The notes below the pieces were generated by a model. That model was not told the DNA's origin, did not search any database, and saw only the letters and a program-made list of their open reading frames with translations. The position numbers were made by a program, and so were the translations under genes. Below, piece after piece: positions 49,278 to 59,628 of a DNA stretch of 64,000 nt. Position 1 is the first letter of the stretch. Each line of letters opens with the position of its first letter. The DNA lies in assembly GCA_037951105.1 (NCBI GenBank), contig JBAMJV010003241.1:169736-233735 (forward strand), given 5' to 3'. The DNA comes from Echinarachnius parma (lineage: Eukaryota; Echinodermata; Echinoidea; Clypeasteroida; Echinarachniidae).

Positions 49278-50439
49278 TATCATCATCCACATAGCTAGAC
49301 AAAACCATGGCATCTTGGTATGTTCTAAACTTCTAAAGTACATAATTCAGCTCACCAATTTTCCGAAGCAAACACATTTTGGTTTGTTTTTAAATAACAA
49401 ACTCGGGGGCCTGTACAATTTTTGTAAGCGACCTAAAATGCAGGGGCAAAAATCACATCACAATTTAATTTCTTTAAATATATAGAGAAATAGAATCATT
49501 TTGTATTAATTGAAATGTTTTATTACAAATTGAATAGAAAGTCTACTTAGTTACAACGATCAACCAAAATGATTGAAATATTACATGAATGAAAAATATA
49601 AAATATGTAATACCATAGAAAAGAATAATCAACGAAATTGATGCTATTGCAAAGACTTATATTTTTCATTAGCAACATAGTATGAATTACAAACAAATAT
49701 ATATATCATTATGTCACATATCTAACGTGTTCAGCGATCCTGCGATAAACATAAGAAACTGTTAGTACAAACGAGTACAATTTTCTCACACACATTCACA
49801 AAACAAAGAATATTTTAAAAGTCTTATGAGAAGTTACCAAATGGATGGTAGATGTCAGGACATTAAAAGAAAGTTTTTATCCATACTTTGAATAACTCAA
49901 AAGAGCTTTTGCATCAAAATATATCATACATTTCTTGGTATTCATGGCATACCTAGCATGCATTTGTTACTTTTACTTATAATAATAATCATATCAAATA
50001 ATACTTTGAATGTTAAATAATGTATCTACAATATACCCTGTAGTTCTTTAGTACATAGCAAAACACAAATGCATTTTTTAACCTGACTTTCACCACATTT
50101 TCTAGTCTGCTGTAGGAACTATGAAATGAAGATACTGTTTTTCATGTGTAATGATATAAAAAGTACTGATATTCATTTGTAAATACTGTATGGTACAGTG
50201 TAATCAATAATTAAATTTATAATTTTTCTTGTGCGTGGGAATTCCCTATCTCCTTTTAACAAATCACACTTAATCAAAATAATCGCTTAATTTCAATAAG
50301 AAATTTCGCCAGCTTTCCATTAACTAGTAGGCATATTAGAAACTTAAGACATCAATTTACTAATACTGAATTGCATATTTGCATATGAATTAAATTTGAT
50401 CTCAAAGTAACTAAGAAGCAATGACACATTTTATTTAAA

Positions 50440-50905
50440 TGATTGGAAGAGTTTTCTAATAATTCATGGTGATTGTTTTAAAAACACATATAATACAATG
50501 TAAAATCAATTCTTTGGTCATCATTATTGCTTTCTAATAATTCATGGTACATTAATTGCTTAAAGAAAAAACAACATAATATTATGTAATACAATGTCAA
50601 ATCAATTATTTGGTCATCATTATTGCTTTCTAATAATTCATGGTACATTAATTGCTTAAAGAAAAAACAACATAATATTATGTAATACAATGTCAAATCA
50701 ATTCTTTGGTCATCATTATTGCTTTCTAATAATTCATGGTAATTGCTTAAAGAAAAAACAACATAATATTATGTAATACAATGTCAAATCAATTCTTTGG
50801 TCATCATTATTGCTTTCTAATAATTCATGGTACATTAATTGCTTAAAGAAAAAACAACATATGTAATACAATGTCAAATCAATTCTTTGGTCATCATTAT
50901 TGCAA
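50440..50905. repeat. About 96-bp tandem repeat, five units
   Basis: TTGGTCATCATTATTGC recurs at about 50513, 50609, 50705, 50796 and 50887. Unit length is 90-96 bp; each holds GAAAAAACAACAT and TTCTAATAATTCATGG. It lies downstream of the SelJ-type gene, beyond any clear 3' untranslated end. Confidence 0.9.
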
Positions 50906-51756
50906 AAATGCTATTCCAAACTAATTACAAATTTGCGCGATTTCATTTACAAGTTTATTAGTTTTGAACAAAATTGTAATATAGCGTTTGTATTTATATG
51001 GCTTTTTCGTGGTTGATCTGTATATACATCTCCAATCTCTGCAGCATCTTAATCCATATTGCGCGCTGAATCCCGATCACAGGAAAACTGTTTGATGAGT
51101 CAATCACGCATTATGTTTGTAGGCACTGTGAGCAACGTTTATTTATGCGATAATGCGCTCATCGAAAAGACTCAAGGCGCAAGCGGTTACTGTATACAGG
51201 ACCCTATGGGCGCATGCACAGCGTCACAGAGTGCCACTTGGCCACTAGTATATTATACATTTAGAGACTTACAGTTCCTTGTATGTACCTATCCACATCT
51301 TTCCATTGTGAGGTTGCCAAAATAAATGGTAGGAATAGTGGTAGCTAGCTGCTTGGTCTACACCCATTTGGTCTACTCAATGCCCATGAGCCGCTTGGAA
51401 GGAATGCTCCCCAGGGAGTGGAGATGGTGCACACAATGTGTGCTGGTTTGCATTGTATCCTATGACCGGGGTAATAATATCCTGTTCCCTTCGAGATTCT
51501 GAAATCCCCATAGACTTTGTACATAGCCCACTCGGTTCCCGTAGGCAAGGGGATATCGTAAAGCACCTAGAGATGTTTATCAATCATATTAGGTGCTATA
51601 TAAATCAAGTATATTATTATTTTATTATGACTCCCTTATCGTCTATTATGTCCCAGTCACACATGCCCAGAACATATATTCAGTGTTACCCCACCACATC
51701 TATTGCTAAAGGATAATTAATTGACTAACCATTATACGCAGGCTATATTATTAATT

Positions 51757-51998
51757 CACATTTATGAAGTTGGTAGCCTTTGCTGTCTAGTCACTATGGG
51801 GGGGGGGGGGGGGGGGGGGGTGCTGCAGCCACCCTAGCCCCCACCTTGTATGCCAATAAAAGTTAAAAATCACAGGTTTACATTATCTAGATGAAGATTT
51901 ACTGTTCTTCCAGCGAGTCACCCTACCACAGTTCAACTATTTGCTTGCTCAGACCCAGAGCTTTCTTGAAGTTGGTAGTCTTAGCTGTCCAGTCTCTA
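51757..51998 (-). repeat. Two decayed copies of SelJ-type exon 7, downstream
   Basis: The minus strand at 51913-51998 repeats GACTGGACAGCTAAGACTAC...GGTCTGAGCAAGCAAAT, the end of the true exon, and continues into matching 3' flank (GGAAGAACAG, CTTCATC). A third, shorter copy is at 51763-51797 (GACTAGACAGCAAAGGCTAC). Both are followed by G/C homopolymers, so the homopolymer was duplicated with the block. Confidence 0.82.
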
Positions 51999-52129
51999 TG
52001 GGAGGGGGGGGGGGGGGGGGGCTGCAGCCCCCGTCTTGTATGCCAGTAAAAGTGTATTTGGCATAAAAGTGAAAAATGACAGGTCTACATCATCTGGATG
52101 AAGATTAGCTGTTCTTCCAGCGAGCCACC

Positions 52130-55100
52130 CTACCTCAGCTCAACTAGTTGCTCGCTCAGACCCAGAGCTTTCTTGAAGTTAGTAGTCTTAGCTGTCCAGT
52201 CACTGGGAATGTTTGCAAGACCATTCTGAAATAGAAAAGACAGAGAAGAAGACAAGAGAGAATACAGAAAAGTTAAATTACATGCCACACTGACAAACTT
52301 GAAAGCTATTTTAAAACAAGCCTCAAAACCCATCTTTTCAAGCGTCTGCTGTCCACATGTTAATAATTGGAGGAGCAGATGCCTTTGAATGTTTGAAACA
52401 GATACAATATATTATGGCGCCAGACTAGTGCTGAGGTGGATCATCATGATCATCAGAGTGAACGGATAATGAAACTCTCTTTGTTGTAAATTAACAGAAA
52501 ATTGTTTTTCACTAATGTTAAAGTCATACCTGTAAAGTGTCCAAATCCACGAAAATTACTTGGAGCTTCCTCGTTTCTCTTCTACCGTGTTGTTTAGCTT
52601 ATGGTAAGAGAAGAATAATATAGGGTTTGATTTTTTCAAATGTCCCTTTAGTATGAAGATAATTATCATTGAAAATCATTATTTCTAAAGCGTTAATCAA
52701 CACAATTGAAAAAAAGTACAATTGTTGTAGCTAAACGCGTCCGCATTGCAGCATGCGTGGGAACATTCCGAAGATTGAACTTTGAGCCGAGCGAGTGCAA
52801 ATTTCATGAATTCTGTACTACGTGTTACATACACGGGTGCGAATATCTCAAACGGATCATTCATTACTGCGACAAATGTATGGCAGACCATCAGTATTCG
52901 GTGATAAAATATGAACTCAATATTCGTTTTTTTCACTAGGTATTCACTAGGTGTTCGTTTTTTTCACTAGGTATTCACTAGGTGTTCGTTTTCGGAAATA
53001 ATATCGCTAATGATATTCGTTTGTCTCGCAATGTCAAACTAGGAATCTAAACGATCATGACGTTTCGTATGCTACTGCAATACTTTGTCAAATGATAATA
53101 TCGAATGTAGACACTCGGCTTTTATGCTCTACCATGGCTCATACCATACTCACCCTAGCAGCTAAACAAGCTCCTATGAAAGATGCCCGGCTTGCATTGC
53201 AGCCCCCTGCGTGCATGGTGAGACGCACGCCCTCTGCATAGTCACTGCTGGTTAGCAGACCATGCAAGGTGGACTGGAACGCCCCGGGCAAATCTATGCA
53301 AAGAAAGGAAAGAGATATAGAAATTAGCACCTTCCCTCCTCAATATTTTAATTCACATAGATTTAGTTAGGAGCTCAACAGGGAGAGGGTTAAGACTTGC
53401 ATTGCAGCCCCCTGCGTGCATGGCGATACACACACCTTCTGCATAGTCACTGCTGGTTAGCAGACCATGCAAGGTGGACTGGAACGCCCCGGGCAAATCC
53501 ATGCAAAGGAAGAAAATGAAAAAGTAAGCTGACTTAGTAAACCCTCTCCCCCTAGACATGTAAGTTCACAAAGACTCAATATGAAGGACTCAAGTGTCCC
53601 AGAGGGAGTGGGTTAAGGCTTGCATTAGAGCCCCCTGCATGCATCCTGAAATAAACGCCTTCTGCATAGATATGGTGCACACAATGCGTACATCCCACAT
53701 ATTATGTTGACTTATAGGCGCCTGTTTTTTGTGACAGGTTACCGTTTTGGAATATAATCACAAGATCACATCACTAGGAGGAAAAACTGTCAACTCTTGA
53801 AGCACTCACATCGACAGGTTTCTCTTGACCTTCTGTAGAAAACTGACCACAGCTCTTTACAATGTCGGATATAAACGATTTGAAAGAATAGATTTAAACT
53901 TTGAAGCACTCACATCAGTTGTTCTTGAAGACCTTTGTTGCTGCCTGGTAGTGGTCCACCAACAGGTTCCTCTTGACCTTCTGTAGGAAACTGACCACTG
54001 CTCGGTCAAGCTGATGAGGATGCTCCCTATCGGGGCTCTGCAGCTGGTCCAGGACGGAGTCCAGAACATTCCCCTCGGCTCCATGTAAGATGTAGTGTTC
54101 AAGGATCCTGGTATCGAAAGATAGAATGAATGGAAAGGTCAAAATATAGTGGAAACTTTTTATAACAAGGTACTTGGAAAAATTAAAAAAATAACCTTGT
54201 TATATTGAGGTACGAAAATGAAAAGGGCTAGGACCAGCAAAATGTCCTTGTTATAAGTGGGTTTTGTTAAAATATCAGAGCTCTTTATACAAGGTTCCAC
54301 TGTACTAGCATCAACATTATACACATCCAGGTGCGAAAGTTTAAGGAAATCCTTCAGTTTTTTTACAATTAACCCTAATCCCACTGGGTTATTTTGGTCA
54401 CTTGAGTCCACTGGGGGGGGGGGGGGGGGCCATTTTGGCCCCCCCCCCCCTCAAATCTCGGCAACGAATGGACCGATTGACTTGAAAATTGACACATACG
54501 TAAAACAAGTCTAGTAGAATAAGAATTTGAAGAAATAAAAAAAATTGGACCATTATTTTTTTTTTTTTTATTAATTACAATTTTGAATATGCAAATTTTT
54601 GACGAATTTGGGGGAAAATTGGGATTTTCATCAAAAATCAAGAGAAATTACAGGATTTCTTCAGGTTTTCTGTAAAAATACTTTCAAATGATGTAATTCA
54701 TCATATCCATGTTTTTTATGGTGATAAAATATATCACTAATTTGCATAAATATGCAAATTAGTATTCCCGGATTTACCCACATTGTTTTCATTCTTATGT
54801 ATTTTATTGTTTTTTTTGTTTTGTTTTTTTTAGAAGAATTTATCTCTGAAGTGTATGAATTAAACTAATAACAAAGAAATAATCCAAATTATAATTCAAT
54901 GTAACAATTATAACAGATTTGGAGTTTACATGGCATCGGATGTAGGAATTACATAGAAACCTGTACAAAAATTGCATTTTTTTGTGATGGTCGAGCAATT
55001 ATCGACCTCTAAAATCAGTTCTACATGTCTGACCGGGGTGAATTATATATCAAAACATGCGGGAGACTTGAGAGAAAAAAAGTCATGAAGTTTGAACGTG

Positions 55101-58100
55101 AAATTCCAATCGGTCTAGATGCACGTCGAAAAAAACAACAGGGGGGGGGGGCCAAAATGCCCCCCCCCCCCCCCCAGTGGGATTAGGGTTAATGGAAGAC
55201 CAGAAGAGAGTAAGCGTCTTTTCACATTGAATTTGACGTTGAAGTAAAGAAATTGGCTATAATTAAGAGATTCTCTGTCACTTTGGCGATAACCAAGACG
55301 ATGAAGAAAGTCTCAAGTTATGGCACTCATCAACATCATCATCATTATCATTACCTAGCAGCCACAAGGCTGTGTACAATGGATTCATCTGCTGTCATGG
55401 TAACGGAGACTGCCTCCTCCACTTTCCCTAGCATCTCAGGTTTCCCAGCATACATTGCAACAACCGGCACGACCTGAACTATTGCATGCATATCAGTCAG
55501 ATTATCGCTACCTGCCAAGAGAATTAAAAAAAAAAAAATTTGTTTTGTGTAGAAGTACAGAAGCACATTATTGCAGGCTAACAGTGAGTGTTGTCACTAA
55601 CAACTGGAACCACCTGAACTCCCGGGGAGGGGGGAGGGGGGGGGGGGGGGGGAAGGGGCACTAAATGGCACTCTGAAATGGTGGTCTTAACCCGTTCCCT
55701 ACAAGTTTGTGAAATCCCAATAGACTTGGCACACAACCCACCCGGTTCCCGTAGTCAATTGGTAAAGAGCCGACTACAAGCACAAAATATAGGGTCTTTG
55801 GAGCTACAAAAACCCTGAAACAGGAGTTAAGGGGTCCAAGGAGCAACTAAAACGAAATACATGGACTTGGAGCTACCAAAGACCTACGGAAACCCTCAAA
55901 TGGTGGTCCAAGGAGCTGACTAGAAGAAGAATAATGGACATGGCGCTACTCAACTACCTAGCCAAGTCATTCCGGGGGTCTATGGAGCGGCAATTTTAGA
56001 AAATCTGGTTTCTTGAGAGTAGCAATCGGGTGTGAAAACGGGGGTCTTGTAAGCGGCACATACCAGTCTTGCATTATACAGGAGTGCCCCCCCCCCCCCC
56101 CCCCTATTGCATGCATATCAGTTATGTAATCGCTACCTGGAAAGAGAGGAAAAAACAGGGTTGTTAGTTTGGTATCTAGACATTATTACAGCAATACATT
56201 AATACAAACTAAATGGATCTTCGGTTGTGTGCAGTCGAAAGAAGAGCCTCCACAATCTTGCAATTTTTATGTCAAGCACAAATTGACTTGCACTGAATCA
56301 ATTTTCTCAACACGTTCAGGACTGATTGATTTTGCAAGACAATGTTTTCTTCATAAAACATGCCTGAATATTTTCAGGGAACAGTCCTGAATGTGTAAAT
56401 TCAAATTTGATTGAATTTGCTCAACTGGTTCTTGGGATATCAATGATCACACGCTATTTTGCATATGACTCTGTGAACTTGGTCCTCATGACCCCAAATC
56501 TATTCATTTCATTGGCTCATCAAGATACAAGTACCACATTTGGCAATGTACATGTATTTACAGGTTCTTGAAATGAGTAATTCCACATTATTTTTTGTAA
56601 TAATAAAGAGCTCTGTGACCTTTGACCTCAAGACCCCAAATCTTGCTGGTCCATCAGCTCATGAAGATACATACAGGAAACAATTTTGATGTTCCGTTAG
56701 TTACCGGTTCTCAAGAAAATGCCATTACAAACAGTTTTTGCATGAATAATGTCATGTGACCTTTGACCTAAGTAATGAACCCAAAATCTTGCCAGTTCAT
56801 TAGCTCCCAAAGACACAAACATGTACCAAGTTCTATCTACTGGTTCTTGAGATACTGTGTTAACCCGTTGCTTACGGGAACCGGGTGGGCTATGTTCAAA
56901 GTCTATGGGGATTTCGGAATCTCGTAGTGAATGGGTTAACATGCTGTTTGTGGCATATAATGAGCCATGCGACCATTGACTTCATGAATCCAAAACCTCT
57001 ATTTGTTTATACATGATTATTATCATACCTGTCTCTTCTTCCCCAGCTTGGTATTTCGCCAAGAAATCTTTGATGACTTTGTTTCTCCAGGGGCCATGGA
57101 TGGGGAAGTTCCTCTGGAGTCCAGACTTGAGGACAAATGCAGAGTTATCCTTGTTTTCGTACTCCGTCTCAGGTCCAAAGTACTGGTATTGCGTCCTTGC
57201 AAAGTCTTTGGTATCCAGTCCTGGAAAAAAAAGGTTATTATTTTTCAGCAGTGCCTTTGGAGACTTGACTTGAGGACAAACACAAAGTTATCCCTTTTTT
57301 TGTTGTCTGTCTCAGGTCCAAAGTAACTGGTACTGAATATTTGCAAAGTCTTTGGTATCCAGTCTTCGAACAAAATGAAAAGGTTATTACTTTTCAGCTG
57401 TTCAGCAGTTCCTCTGGAGACCAGACTTGAGGACAAAGAGTTGTCCTTGTACAAAGTACAGGAACCAAGAATCTAACAAGCTCTGTATCTTTCGGTTCCC
57501 CTGGATTTCATATTATCTTACAGAACTCCTCATTGAAGACGTTTTAGTTTTTTTTGTAGTTCTGTCTATTTCATATTTTTCATCATTTATTGTTTTGGTT
57601 GTTTATTTCACTGTAAAATAATTTTTGATTGTAAAATATGGAAATAAATTAAAATGAAATCAAATCAAATCAACTCACCTTGACATCTGACGAGTGATTC
57701 TAGCAGAGCTAACGTCTGATCAGCGTAGCAAGTGTTCCTGCCGGTATCGATCCGATAGTAGGGATTGGCTGATGGGAAACGGAACTCTGGGTGGTCCACA
57801 GCAGACAGGATTGCCTTCAGTTTGCCCAGGTTGTAGATCCAGTGAAGTGGTTGCACTGGAATATAAAAGAAGAATATCAATGAAAGTATAGGTAGTAGAA
57901 GTAGTAGCAATATTTTCTTATTTTCTTCGGGAAATGATGGAAAAATGTTGCTGAACGTCCATTTATTATCCTCCGTTAATGCTGACTGTCAAATTCAACT
58001 TTCAAATTTAAGACATTTTTCCTAGATGTAATTTGAATGTCCGGTAATACGACACGTTCGGTAATACAACACCCTGCTATAACAAATGAACTTACAGTAC

Positions 58101-58964
58101 AAATATATTTAGCAATAACCATACTATCAGATTTGAATCAGAATCGATTTTATTTTGCCTAGTTTGTAGATCCAGTGATCATTGGTTATGGCCCTGCTGC
58201 ATCTGCAGGACCTGCTGGGCTAACCCTAGCCCCCCCCCCCCCCCCCCCCCCTCGCCACGCCACTGCCATCATATGCCACTGGACTAGCCTCATACCTGAA
58301 ATTTCATGTGTAAAATACTTTGTATGTTACACATGACCATTGAGGCCATACTATTATTCTATTTAATATCAGTAGCGTCAAGTCGTAACCATTAACAACT
58401 GGGTCGAAGTAAATTCGCCAATACCCCTCGCGCAATCAATGTGCACTGCATGCTGCATGTATGTCAGTGATGGGCAGGCAAAAAAATATGCATTTCCGTG
58501 TCACTGTCGCAATGCGATTCGGCAATCTTTGGATATATTGTTTTTGCTGAATTTTGGTCGCTAACTTCAATTTTCATACTGCCCATATAGTTTATAGCCA
58601 CTAAATCAAATTATAGCCAATATTCTAACTTATAGCCACTAAATCTAACCATATATAGCCACCAAATCTGACTTATATCCACTAAATCTGACCTATATAG
58701 CCACTAAATCTGACCTATAGCCACCAACTTTAGGGTTAGGGTTAGGGTTAAGGTTAGGGTTGAAGTTAGCGACCAAAAATAATATATCCAACTAAAGTGC
58801 AGGATTGCCTGCGATTCTGTATCGTAGTATGATTATTAACAAACAGTATTGGACTATTGGCAGGGACAGCCGGTGACTAGCCTCTAGTTATATAGCCTAC
58901 CTGCAGCATCTGCCACCAAGCAGCCAATGACAGCGGCTACTGCTCTCTCATTCACAGTCGTCAT
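52130..58964 (-). CDS. SELENOJ: Selenoprotein J-type protein (ADP-ribosylglycohydrolase / J1-crystallin family) with in-frame TGA
   Basis: Exons on the minus strand: 58901..58964, 57679..57855, 57029..57220, 55355..55511, 53914..54107, 53154..53293, 52130..52225. Phases match at all six junctions; total 1020 nt, 339 codons plus TAG, the usual family length. Residues 14-27 (GCLVADAAVQPLHW) replace the GxxxGDxxG helix of ADP-ribosylglycohydrolases. YADQT (64-68) stands where active enzymes have SDDT. AGGCNASRASFIGA (290-303) stands where they have GGDTDT. The magnesium-binding aspartates are thus largely lost, as in J1-crystallins. Codon 261 is TGA, inside NN-TGA-YLPGAFQS, a conserved family motif; the frame is open and homologous on both sides. 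SelJ is known from fish and sea urchin as the Sec-containing branch of this family, so I read it as selenocysteine. I could not find a convincing SECIS element. The enzyme activity is unknown. Confidence 0.85.
53360..53700 (-). repeat. Two decayed copies of SelJ-type exon 6
   Basis: The copy at about 53390-53503 encodes LPGAFQSTLHGLLTSSDYAE and HAGGCNAS, almost unchanged, but its acceptor is GG instead of AG (GCATGGATTTGCC versus GCATAGATTTGCC). A further piece at about 53617-53673 retains only the GGGGGCTCTAATGCAAGCC end. Both lie upstream of the real exon. Confidence 0.85.
53795..53875 (-). repeat. Shortened copy of the end of SelJ-type exon 5
   Basis: The minus strand has GTGGTCAGTTTTCTACAGAAG and GTCAAGAGAAACCTGTCGAT followed by the same donor GTGAGTGC. 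The part coding YQAATKVFKNN and the TGA codon is deleted in this copy, so it cannot substitute for it. Confidence 0.78.
53914..54107 (-). CDS. SELENOJ: SelJ-type exon 5, carrying the TGA codon
   Basis: 64 codons plus one base, starting ILEHYILHGAEGN and ending VFKNN-TGA-T before the donor GTGAGT. The spare T joins AT of exon 6 to give Tyr (YLPGAFQSTLHG). No other GT in the last 50 bases leaves the phase that exon 6 needs: AAAG|GTCTTC would leave phase 0, not 1. Confidence 0.85.
53915..53917 (-). other. SELENOJ: Candidate selenocysteine codon (TGA)
   Basis: Fourth-last to second-last base of exon 5. It is the only stop between the ATG at 58964 and the TAG at 52130 in the spliced frame. It precedes YLPGAFQ, a motif in which this family usually has a Cys or Sec. 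Confidence 0.72.
54149..54302. mobile_element. MITE with (C)AGTGGAA ends
   Basis: TATAGTGGAAACTTTTTATAAC at the left, GAGCTCTTTATACAAGGTTC and CACTG at the right, TA after it. Same family as 14482 and 36904. Sits just upstream of SelJ-type exon 5. Confidence 0.62.
54373..55188. mobile_element. TTAA-target element with CCCTAATCCCACTGGG ends and G/C homopolymers
   Basis: CCCTAATCCCACTGGG and CCCAGTGGGATTAGGG are exact inverses; TTAA on both sides (54369-54372 and 55189-55192). Near each end a G run, CCAAAATG-type spacer and C run make a second inverted pair (GGGGCCATTTTGGCCCC and GGGGCCAAAATGCCCC). 816 bp, no frame. It lies in a SelJ-type intron. Confidence 0.88.
56104..56143 (-). repeat. Short copy of the start of SelJ-type exon 4
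   Basis: CTATTGCATGCATATCAGTTATGTAATCGCTACCTGG on + (key words TTGCATGCATATCAGT and ATCGCTACCTG) matches exon 4 at 55478-55513 including the acceptor side. About 600 bp upstream of the real exon. Confidence 0.75.
56864..56935. mobile_element. 72-bp TTAA-flanked micro-element
   Basis: TTAA, CCCGTTGCTTACGGGAACCG ... GAATGGG, TTAA (56860-56863 and 56936-56939). Its body (GGGTGGGCTATGTTCAAAGT, CTATGGGGATTTCGGAATCT) recurs with variation near 20550, 26310, 32300, 32420, 51510 and 55720. Confidence 0.75.
57236..57445 (-). repeat. Decayed copies of SelJ-type exon 3
   Basis: The copy at 57245-57364 keeps GGATACCAAAGACTTTGCAAA, TACTTTGGACCTGAGACAGA and TTTGTCCTCAAGTC but has a broken acceptor (CGAAG) and a stop after GLQ-like codons. 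A third fragment (57405-57440) has CCTCTGGAGACCAGACTTGAGG. Period is about 165-170 bp. Confidence 0.82.
58529..58790. mobile_element. Inverted-repeat element with internal TATAGCCACTAAATCT array
   Basis: TTGGATATATTGTTTTTGC and GGTCGCTAACTTCAA at the left are mirrored by TTGAAGTTAGCGACC and AATAATATATCCAA at the right. Inside are about six variants of TATAGCCACTAAATCTGAC, then telomere-like repeats. It lies in intron 1 of the SelJ-type gene. Confidence 0.72.
58731..58766. repeat. Interstitial telomere-like TTAGGG repeats
   Basis: Four TTAGGG units with one TTAAGG variant, then TTAGGGTTG. Short and internal to the element above. Confidence 0.85.
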
Positions 58965-59033
58965 TGCTGATAGAATTGTTCAATCTTTTTTCTGTTTCCT
59001 GAAAGTAAAAGAAATTAATAAATTGCATACTGT

Positions 59034-59060
59034 TATTATTATTATTATTATTATTATTAA
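59034..59060. repeat. (TTA)n microsatellite
   Basis: About nine ATT units followed by TTATTCGACCACAAAG, which resembles the 3' end of a dispersed retroelement, though I cannot name it. Confidence 0.8.
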
Positions 59061-59628
59061 TTTATTCGACCACAAAGCATAGTACAGTGTACAATATAAC
59101 ACAAATATTAAACATAAATTATGAATTGTATGATATAAAAATGCAGATTACAACTGATACAAAAGAAAATAGGGAGAATAAGTATTTGGGCCACGGTTCA
59201 CAAAAGTGAAGTTCATCACTGATGTCCTAGCTAGGGCATGTACGTGGACCTGCATGCACACACTGGTTCCAAATCTCTTATACAAAAGTGGTTTAAAAAT
59301 TATACGTCACCATCCAAGGGACCAAGTATATATATCTAATTAATCAATTATCTTAATCACATTAAAAGAGAAAATAAATTTATAAAAATTGGTCAACAAA
59401 TGTGGCTCATATAAACATTGCGATAAGAAAAATGTGTTATTTAACGTACGTGTCAAGGTCACAAATCATAACTATAATCTAACATGAGTTATACATGGAA
59501 AAAATGCATTGCTACGATCGTGATAATATGAGATTGCCATTGGGCATATATCAGACATTACCGCTCAAAAGTATATATCAACCCAAACTGTTGCATTTAT
59601 CCAACATATCTACATATCTGTCCTTTAA

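Noticed and set aside
52021..52095. ATGATGTAGACC...ATGCCA/TGGCAT as a SECIS element
   Set aside because: Lacks the GA partner at the right distance, the AA loop and a long enough stem.
53857..54142. Reading the TGA at 53915-53917 as the true end of the SelJ-type protein, or using the GT at AAAG|GTCTTC as donor
   Set aside because: The following exons are conserved and in phase only with the donor after the TGA; the alternative donor gives the wrong phase. Kept as the refuting alternative.
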